Positions 45,697-54,400 of a stretch of DNA of 64,000 nt are shown here, piece by piece; within the stretch, counting starts at the first letter, position 1; every line of letters begins with the position of its first letter. The notes beneath the pieces are model-generated. The model was not told the origin of the DNA, did no database searches, and saw only the letters and a program-made list of their open reading frames with translations. Where the stretch lies: NCBI GenBank assembly GCA_003416985.1, contig QVIN01000004.1, positions 620,001 through 684,000 of the forward strand. Reading direction: 5' to 3'. Made by a program: the position numbers and the translations under genes. This DNA comes from Duganella sp. BJB480 (GTDB taxonomy: Bacteria > Pseudomonadota > Gammaproteobacteria > Burkholderiales > Burkholderiaceae_D).

Positions 45697-46173
45697 TTAT
45701 TGGTGCGAAACCAGCTCCAGCGGCAACGCCGTCGTGATCTTGATCTGCTCCATCGAAAACGCCGACGACACCCCGGACAGCTGCGCCACCTTGATCAACT
45801 TCTTGTAAAACCTGTCATATCCTTCGATATCGCTCGTTACCACCTTCAACAGATAATCGATGTCGCCGCTCATGCGATGGAACTCCTGCACTTCCGGCAG
45901 GGCGACCACGGCCGCGGCGAAGCGCGCCAGCCATTTGTCGTCGTGCTGGCTGGTCCGCACGCTGACGAACACCGTCACCGGCAAGCCCACCTTGCGGCGG
46001 TTGACGATGGCCACGCGGTTCTCGATATAGCCTTCCTCCTCCAGCCGCCGCACCCGCTTCCAGCACGGCGTGGTGGACAGCCCGACCCGCTCGCTGAGCT
46101 GGGCGATCGACAGCGTGCCGTCGCCTTGCAATGCGGACAAAATTGCATAGTCGTAGCGATCGAGTTGGTTCAT
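45697..46173 (-). CDS. Lrp/AsnC-family transcriptional regulator
   Basis: 158 residues: an N-terminal HTH (LSIAQLSERVGLSTTPCWKRVRRLEEEG) and a C-terminal RAM ligand-binding domain (DYLLKVVTSDIEGYDRF). AGGAAA lies upstream of the ATG. It is divergent from the cysteine-desulfurase fusion, 120 bases apart, with a palindrome between. Lrp relatives such as DecR respond to cysteine, which fits this neighbour; this is an inference. Confidence 0.93.
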   Translation of the reverse strand: MNQLDRYDYAILSALQGDGTLSIAQLSERVGLSTTPCWKRVRRLEEEGYIENRVAIVNRRKVGLPVTVFVSVRTSQHDDKWLARFAAAVVALPEVQEFHRMSGDIDYLLKVVTSDIEGYDRFYKKLIKVAQLSGVSSAFSMEQIKITTALPLELVSHQ

Positions 46174-46193
46174 TCTATTATTTCCTAAAATGG

Positions 46194-46207
46194 AGCATAA
46201 AAATGCT
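46194..46207. promoter_or_regulatory. Palindromic site AGCAT-AAAA-ATGCT, likely Lrp operator
   Basis: Perfect 5-base arms around AAAA, 20 bases upstream of the lrp-type start, in an AT-rich gap. Lrp/AsnC proteins favour AT-rich inverted repeats of this form. Its place supports autoregulation and control of the divergent fusion gene. Confidence 0.5.
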
Positions 46208-46293
46208 GAATCTGATGCGTATCAAGGGTATTTTAGTACATCTGTTTCCACGCGGCTGAGTAAACTGTAGGCATTGATGACACAGGCATTTTC

Positions 46294-48336
46294 ATGACGA
46301 CCGAAATCTACCTCGATGGCAACGCCACCACCGCCGTGCTGCCGGCCGCCATCGCCGCCGCGGCCGACGCCATGGGCCAGCGCTACGGCAATCCCAGCAG
46401 CAGCCACGGCACCGGCCTCAAGGCCAAAGTCCTGCTGGACCAGGCGCGCGCCTGCGCGATCCGCCTGCTGGGCGTGGGCGAAGGCCGCCTGATGTTCAAC
46501 AGCGGCGCCACCGAAGGCATCCAGACCGCCGTGCTGTCGGCGCTGGTCGCGCTGCGCGAACGCCGCGAGCGCGGCGAGGTCATCGGCAGCCTACTGGTCT
46601 ACGGCGCGACCGAGCACAAGGCCGTGCCGGAAAGCCTGGCGCACTGGAACCGCCTGCTGGGCCTGAACCTGACGCTGCACAAACTGCCGGTCGACCAGGA
46701 CGGCGCGCACGACCTGGCCCAGCTGCGCGCGCTGGCGCCGCAAGCCGCGCTGGTGTGCACCATGGCCGCCAACAACGAAACCGGCGTTATCACCGACCTG
46801 GCCGCCATCGAGGCCGTGCTGGCCGAGACCGGCAGCCCCGCCTACTGGCTGGTCGATTGCGTGCAGGCCCTGGGCAAGCTGGACCTGAACCTGGCCGCCA
46901 CCCGCATCGACTACGCGCCGTTCTCCGGCCACAAGCTGTACGCGCCGAAAGGCGTGGGCATGTTGTACGTGCGCGCCGGCGCGCCGTTCACGCCGCTGAT
47001 CATGGGCGGCGGCCAGGAGGGCGGCCAGCGTTCCGGCACCGAGAACATGGCCGGCATCGCCGCGCTGGGCGTGGTGCTGGCCGCGCTGGAACGCGGCGAC
47101 ACCTTCCGCAGCCATCACCAGCTGGCCAGCTATCGCGCCCGGCTGGCCGAGAGCCTGCGCGCCGCCTTGCCCGGCGTGGTGTTCAATCACCCCTTCGACA
47201 AATCGCTGCCGACCACGCTGAACTTTTCCGTGCCCGGCCTGTCGAGCCGCGAACTGATGGACGTGTTCGACGCCGCCCAGGTGCGCGTCAGCTCCGGCAG
47301 CGCCTGCTCGGCGGCCAAGGCCGCGCCCAGCTACGTGCTGGACGCCATGCACGCGCCGCTGTGGCGCAGCGCCGGCGCCATCCGCATGTCCTTCGGCCCG
47401 CTGGCCGACGAGGCCACCATAGCCGACGCCTGCCGCCGCATCGAGCGTTGCGGCGCGGCCTTGCGCGCCAGCTGCCTGATCCCGTCCGAACGCACCGCCG
47501 TCCCGCATGACGGCCTGCTGCAGCTGGGCGTCGAGGGTGCGTGCAGCTGGCTGGTGCTAGACGCCGCCAGCCGCAGCTGCATCGTCATCGATCCCTTGCC
47601 GGAAATGACCGGACGCATCGAATCCTATGTGCGCTGCCAGAACTACCACGTGCAGGCCATCGTCAGCACCACGACCGGCGTCGATAGAGGCGTGCTGATC
47701 GAAGCGCTCGGCCGCCACTTCGACCACCGCGCCGCGACCGACGCCTACGGCTGGCCTGCCGCCGCCGCCATCAAGCTCGGCGCGCAGACGCTGGCCCGCG
47801 TGGCGGACGGCGCCGCGCGCCACTACCTGCTGGGCGTGGCCGACGGCGACACGCTGGCGCCGCGCGCGGTGCGCTTCGCCTTCAGCGCGCGGCCCGCCGT
47901 GGACGCGCTGCGTCCGCTGACCTGCGCGCAGACGCTGCTGTGCCCGACGCGCGACGAACACAACCAGTTCTGCGTCGGCATGGCCACGCCCGCCAATGCC
48001 GGCGCGTCTGCGGACATGCAACTCGACAGCGCCGCGCTGGACGCCTTCCTGCAAGCCCATCCGGACGCCAAGCTGGTCGATGTGCGCGAGCCGTATGAAT
48101 TCGCCGCGACGACCGCGCCCGCTCCGGGCGGACGCCAGGCCCTCAGCGTGCCGCTGGGCCGCCTGGCCGAGCACGCCAGCGACTGGTTGCGCGGCGAGCG
48201 CACACCGCTGGTGTTCTTCTGTCGCAGCGGCAACCGCAGCCAGAAGGCCGCGCAGCTGCTGCACCGGCTCGGCCACGCGCAGGCATACAGCCTCAGCGGC
48301 GGATTGGCACTGGCGCCGCTCGCGAAGGCGGCCTGA
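46294..48336 (+). CDS. Cysteine desulfurase - degenerate MBL-like - rhodanese fusion
   Basis: 680 residues in three parts. Residues 1-~400 are a class V aminotransferase/cysteine desulfurase with PLP lysine Lys214 (SGHK) and catalytic Cys338 (SSGSACS). Residues ~405-560 resemble a metallo-beta-lactamase fold of the persulfide-dioxygenase type (SWLVLDAASRSCIVIDP) but lack the HxHxDH metal motif. Residues ~575-680 are a rhodanese with active Cys643 (CRSGNRS). The order suggests sulfur taken from cysteine is passed internally to the rhodanese. The downstream stem-loop ends the unit, and a divergent Lrp regulator probably controls it. Confidence 0.88.
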   Translation: MTTEIYLDGNATTAVLPAAIAAAADAMGQRYGNPSSSHGTGLKAKVLLDQARACAIRLLGVGEGRLMFNSGATEGIQTAVLSALVALRERRERGEVIGSLLVYGATEHKAVPESLAHWNRLLGLNLTLHKLPVDQDGAHDLAQLRALAPQAALVCTMAANNETGVITDLAAIEAVLAETGSPAYWLVDCVQALGKLDLNLAATRIDYAPFSGHKLYAPKGVGMLYVRAGAPFTPLIMGGGQEGGQRSGTENMAGIAALGVVLAALERGDTFRSHHQLASYRARLAESLRAALPGVVFNHPFDKSLPTTLNFSVPGLSSRELMDVFDAAQVRVSSGSACSAAKAAPSYVLDAMHAPLWRSAGAIRMSFGPLADEATIADACRRIERCGAALRASCLIPSERTAVPHDGLLQLGVEGACSWLVLDAASRSCIVIDPLPEMTGRIESYVRCQNYHVQAIVSTTTGVDRGVLIEALGRHFDHRAATDAYGWPAAAAIKLGAQTLARVADGAARHYLLGVADGDTLAPRAVRFAFSARPAVDALRPLTCAQTLLCPTRDEHNQFCVGMATPANAGASADMQLDSAALDAFLQAHPDAKLVDVREPYEFAATTAPAPGGRQALSVPLGRLAEHASDWLRGERTPLVFFCRSGNRSQKAAQLLHRLGHAQAYSLSGGLALAPLAKAA

Positions 48337-48360
48337 TCAGATCAAGGTTTCTTCCTTTAC

Positions 48361-48386
48361 AAGGCCGCGCAAGCGGCCTTTTTTTT
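48361..48386 (+). terminator. Intrinsic terminator after the desulfurase-rhodanese gene
   Basis: AAGGCCGC-GCAA-GCGGCCTT forms an 8-bp stem with a 4-base loop, followed by a run of T residues. Confidence 0.93.
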
Positions 48387-48492
48387 CGTGGAAATTCTGT
48401 ATGTACGTCAGCGCACAGTCGCGTGCCGTGCGCCCCCGTAGGATGCCTAGGCAGATAATTTCCTATTCGCAGAATCAAAACGAGGTACACCG

Positions 48493-51400
48493 TTGAACAA
48501 GTCCGCCCCCCTCATGCCCGACATCGCGTTGGGCTTCCGCGAATCTCCCTCCGGCGCCTTGCTGTCCGACGAAGACGACCAAGACCTGCCGCTGCGCGCC
48601 GAGCTGTTCAGCGCGGCGCAGATGGCCGCGCACGGCAAGACGCTGGCCACGCACCACGAACTGAGCAAGCGCGGCGGCCGCGACCGCCTGCTGGCGCGGC
48701 TGGCGGAAAACGCCGCCGTCATCGACGCCACCTGCGACGAGCTGACCGCCGCCGTCAAGGCCGGCCGCCAGATCACGCCCGCCTCCGAATGGCTGCTGGA
48801 CAATTTCTACCTGATCGAAGACCAGATCCGCATCGCCCGCCGCCACCTGCCCAAGAACTACAGCAAGCAGCTGCCGCGCTTGGGCAAGGGCGCGCCGGAG
48901 GGCACGCCGCGCGTGTACAAGATCGCGCTGGAGATCATCGCGCACGGCGACGGCCGTGTCGATCCCGAATCGCTGTGCCGCTTCGTCGACGCCTACCAGG
49001 AAGTGGCCACGCTGCAGCTGGGCGAGCTGTGGGCCATCCCCATCATGCTGCGCCTGGCGCTGATCGAGAACCTGCGCCGCGTGGCCGCGCGCGTGGCCGA
49101 CAACCGCATCCACCGCGACCTGGCCAACACCTGGGCCGACCAGATGACCGACGTCGCCGAAAAAAATCCCAGCGGCCTGATACTGATGGTGGCCGACATG
49201 GCGCGCTCCAACCCGCCCATCACCAGCGCCTTCGTGGCCGAACTGGCGCGCCGCCTGCAGGGACAAAGCCCGGCGCTGACCCTGGCGCTGTCGTGGATCA
49301 CGCACCGCCTGGCCGAATCGGACCAGACCATCGAGCAGCAGATCCAGGCCGAGATCCAGCAGCAGGCGGCCGAGCAGGTCTCGATCGCCAACAGCATCGG
49401 CAGCCTGCGCTTCCTCGGCACCATGGACTGGCAGGAGTTCGTCGAGACCATGAGCGTGGTCGAGCAGACCTTGCGCCAGGACCCGGCCGGCGTCTACGGC
49501 CGCATGGAATTCGCCACCCGCGACCAATACCGCCACGCGATCGAGAAGATCGCCAAGCGTTCGCGCTATTCCGAAGTCGAAGTGGCGCAGCAAGCCTTGC
49601 AGCTGGCGCAGGCCCACTTCGAAGGCGGCGACGCGCGCCACGGCCATGTGGGCTTCTACCTGATCGGCGGCGGTCTGGCCGCGCTGGAAAAGCAGACCGG
49701 CATGCGCCGCCCTTGGCTGGAGGCGCTGCAGCAGACCTCGCGCGCCTCGCCGCTGACGTCCTACCTCGGCGCCATCGCCGCCATCTCGCTGGTGTCGACC
49801 GCGCTGCTGCTGGAGCGCGCCGCGCGCAACGGCGTGCACGGCCCGGTGATCGTGCTGCTCGGCGTGCTGGCGCTGGCGGGCAGCGGCCAGCTGGCACTGA
49901 GCCTGGTGAACTGGATCGCCACGCTGGTGACCCGTCCCAATCCGCTGCCGCGCATGGACTTCAAGGACGGCGTGCCGACCGACGCCCGCGCCATCGTGGT
50001 GGTGCCGACGCTGGTCTACAGCCGCGAGAATGTCGATGACCTGTGCGAGCAGCTGGAGGTGCGCTTCCTCGCCAACCGCGATCCCAACCTGATATTCTGC
50101 CTGCTGACCGACTTCGCCGACGCCGCCGCCGAAACCCTGCCCGCCGACGCCGCGCTGATGGAGCAGATGCGCCGCTGCGTGGAGCAACTGAACCGCAAGT
50201 ACGCCACCCACGCCAACGGCCAGGCCGCGTCGCCGTTCCTGCTGCTGCACCGCCCGCGCCGCTGGAATCCGCAGGAAGGCGTGTGGATGGGCGAGGAGCG
50301 CAAGCGCGGCAAGCTGCAGGACCTGAACCGCTTCCTGCGCGGCGGTGCGCGCGACAAATTCAGCCTGGTGGTGGGCGACCTCGGCGAACTGGAAGACATC
50401 AAGTACGTCATCACGCTCGACACCGACACCCAGCTGCCGCGCGAGGCCGCGCGCCAGTTCATCGCCGCCATGCGGCACCCGCTGAACCAGCCGCGCATCG
50501 ACAGCGCGCGCGGCCGCGTGGTGGAGGGCTACGGCATCCTGCAGCCGCGCGTCACGGTCAGCCTGCCGAGCGAGAACGCCTCGCTGTACGAAAAACTGTG
50601 CGGCGGCGAGCCGGGCATCGACCCCTACACCCGCACCGTCTCCGATGTGTACCAGGACGTGTTCTTCGAAGGCTCCTTCATCGGCAAGGGCATCTACGAC
50701 ATCGACGTCTACGAGCAGGTGCTGGGCGACCGGCTGCCGGACAACCGCATCCTCAGCCACGACCTGCTGGAAGGCTGCTACCTGCGCGCCGGCCTGCTGA
50801 GCGACGTGCAGTTGTACGAGGCCTACCCGGCCCGCTACAGCGACGACGTCAGCCGCCGCCAGCGCTGGACCCGCGGCGACTGGCAGCTGGCCTCGTGGCT
50901 GTTCGGCCGCGTGCCGGGCCCGAACCGCAAGCGCGAGCGCAATCCGCTGTCGCTGCTGTCGCGCTGGAAGCTGTTCGACAACCTGCGCCGCAGCCTGACC
51001 GCGCCGGCGCTGGTGCTGTCGCTGATCACCGCATGGCGCTGGCTGCCCGACCCGTGGTTGTGGGCCGGCGCCGTGCTGGCCGTGATCTTCGTACCGCCGC
51101 TGGCCAGCACCGCGCACGACTTGCTGCACCGCCCGGAGGACACCTTGTGGAGCCAGCACATACGGGCCGCGCTGCGGCGCGGCGGCATGCAGTTCGCGCA
51201 CGCCATCCTGATGCTGGCGTTCCTGCCGTACGAAGCCTATTTCAGCCTGGACGCCATCCTGCGCAGCGGCTGGCGCCTGCTGGTCTCGCACAAGCACCTG
51301 CTGGAATGGCGGGCCTCGGCGCTGACGCGCGCGGCCGACGGCGCGACCGGCGTGTGGCGCACCATGTGGGTGTCGCCGGTGCTGGCGCTGTTCGTCGGCG

Positions 51401-54400
51401 GCGCGCTGCTGGGCTGGCGCCCAACCAGCCTGGCGCCGGCCGCGCTGTTCCTGCTGGCGTGGCTGCTGGCGCCGGCCATCGCGGACCGGATCAGCCGCCC
51501 GATCGTGCGCCGGCAGGCCCAGCTCACGCCGGACCAGCAGCGCTTCCTGCACCAGCTGGCGCGCCGCACCTGGGCCTATTTCGAACGCTACGTCGGCCCG
51601 GACGACAACTGGCTGCCGCCCGATAACATGCAGGAGCATCCGGCGCATGTGGTGGCGCACCGCACCTCGCCGACCAACATCGGCATGGCGCTGCTGGCCA
51701 ACCTGAGCGCCAGCGATTTCGGCTACATCACCGTCGGCCAGATGATGGAGCGCACCGCCGGCACGCTGGCCACGATGGACCAGCTGGAACGCCACCAGGG
51801 CCACTTCTACAACTGGTACGACACGCAGACCCTCAAGCCGCTGCACCCGATCTACATCTCCACCGTCGACAGCGGCAACCTGGCCGGCCACCTGCTGACC
51901 CTGCAGGCCGGCCTGACCGGCTTGTACGACCAGCCCATCCTCGGGCCGCAGACGGTGGACGGCGTCGTCGCCACCTGCGAGGTGCTGCAGCAATCGCAGG
52001 CCGGCGCCGAGGCGCCCGCGATGAACGCCTTGCTGGCCGCGCTGGCGCCCGCGCCGGACGCCGGCAACCTGCAGCAGATGCACGCCTGGCTGACCCGCGT
52101 GGCTTCCGCCGCCGGCCAGCTGCCGCCGCTGGCGGAAGCCGAGGCCCACGGCGAGGCGGCCATGTGGTCCGCCTCGCTGGTGCGGCAATGCCAGGCCGCG
52201 CTGGCGGACCTGACGCTGCTCGCGCCCTGGGTCGACCTGCCGGCGGACGCCGTGTTCGACACCAGCCTATCGCGCGTGCCGACGCTGCGCGAACTGGCCG
52301 CCATGATCGACCAACCGGCCGCCGTGTTGGCCAACGACCTGGCCCCGGCCGAGCGCGATCGCCAGCTGGCGCTGGCCGGCCTGTGCGCGCAGGGCGCCGC
52401 CGCCGCCCACGAACGCATGCGCGAGCTGGCCAGCCTGGCGCAGCGCTGCGGCGCATACGCCCTGATGGAATATGGCTTCCTGTTCAATCCGACCACCAAC
52501 CTGCTGGCCATCGGCTACAACGTCTCCGAGCGCCGGCTGGACGCCAGCTACTACGATCTGCTGGCGTCGGAAGTGCGGCTGGCCAGCTTCGTCGCCATCG
52601 CCCAGGGCCAGCTGCCGCAGGAGCACTGGTTCGCGCTGGGCCGCCAGCTGTGCATCGTGGCCGGCAAGCCGGTGCTGCTGTCCTGGAGCGGCTCGATGTT
52701 CGAGTACCTGATGCCGCTGCTGGTGATGCCCAACTATCCGAGCACGCTGCTCGACCAGACCTACAACGCGGTGATCGACGCCCAGATCGACTACGGCAAG
52801 CGCCGCAACGTGCCGTGGGGGATTTCCGAATCCGGCTACAACACCGTCGACGCCAGTCTCAATTACCAGTACCGCGCCTTCGGCGTGCCGGGCCTGGGCC
52901 TCAAGCGCGGCCTGGCCGACGACCTGGTGATCGCGCCCTACGCCACCATGCTGGGACTGATGGTGCGGCCGGAAGCGGCCTGCCTCAACCTGCAGAAGAT
53001 GGCGGGCCTGGGCTACATGGGCCGCTACGGCTTCTTCGAGGCGGTCGACTACACGGCCTCGCGCCTGCCGCGCGGCCAGGCCTCCGCAGTGATCCGCTCC
53101 TTCATGGTGCACCACCAGGGCATGGGACTGCTGGCGCTGAGCTACCTGCTGCACGACCGGCCGATGCAGCGCCGCTTCGAATCCGATCCGCTGCTGCAAT
53201 CGACGCTGCTGGTGCTGCAGGAACGCAGTCCGGAGGCGGGCGCTTTCTACTCCAACACCAGCGAGCTGGCGGCGATCCGCTCCAGCGTGCCGGAGCAGGC
53301 CATGCCGATGCGCATCCTGAGCCAGCACACCACGCCGGTGCCGGAAACCCAGCTGCTGTCCAACGGCCGCTATCACGTCATGGTCACCAACGCCGGCGGC
53401 AGCTACAGCCGCTGGAAGGACCTGGCCGTGACGCGCTGGCGCGAGGACAGCACCCGCGACAACTGGGGCAACTTCTGCTACGTGCGCGACATGGAAGATG
53501 GCCGCTTCTGGTCCACCACCTACCAGCCCACGCTGGTCGATCCGCGCAAGCACGAGGTGATCTTCTCCGAGGGCCGCGCCGAGTTCCGCCGCTCCGACCG
53601 CAACATCGACCTGTACACGGAAATCGTGGTCTCGCCGGAGGACGACATCGAACTGCGGCGCACCCGCATCACCAACAAGTCCGACCGCGTGCGCACCATC
53701 GAGGTGACCAGCTTCGCCGAGGTGGTGATGGCGCCGGCCGCCGCCGACGCCGCCCACCCGGCCTTCAGCAAACTGTTCGTGCAGACCGAGATCCTGCGCG
53801 ACGAAAACGCCATCCTGTGCACCCGCCGCCCGCGCGGCCAGGCCGACGTGATGCCGTGGCTGATGCACTCGATGATGGTGCACGACGCCGCCGTCACGGA
53901 GGTCTCGTTCGAGACCGACCGCTCGCGCTTCATCGGCCGTGGCAACACCGCCGCCGCGCCCGACGCCATGCTGAGCGGCGAACCGCTGAGCGGCGCAGAA
54001 GGCTCGGTGCTCGATCCGGTGGTGGCGATCCGCCACACCATCACGCTGCAGCCGGACCAGACGGCCATCGTCGACATCGTCACCGGCATGACCGAGCAGC
54101 GCGACGCCGCGCTGCACCTGATCGACAAATACCAGGACCGCCACCTGGCCGACCGCGTGTTCGAACTGGCGTGGACCCACAGCCAGGTGGTGCTGCGCCA
54201 GCTCAACGCCAGCGAGGCGGACGCCCAGCTATACGGCCGCCTGGCCAACTCGGTCATCTACCCGAACGCCGCGTTGCGCGCCGACGCCGGCACGCTGGCC
54301 AAGAACCAGCGCGGCCAGTCCGGCCTGTGGGCCTACGCGATTTCCGGCGACCTGCCGATCGTGCTGCTGCAGATCAAGGACCCGGCCAACATCGAGCTGG

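Noticed and set aside
48475..52188. 1,237-codon frame antisense to the glucan synthase
   Set aside because: Low-complexity Arg/Gln/Ala product; the sense frame has full GT84-GH94 motifs.
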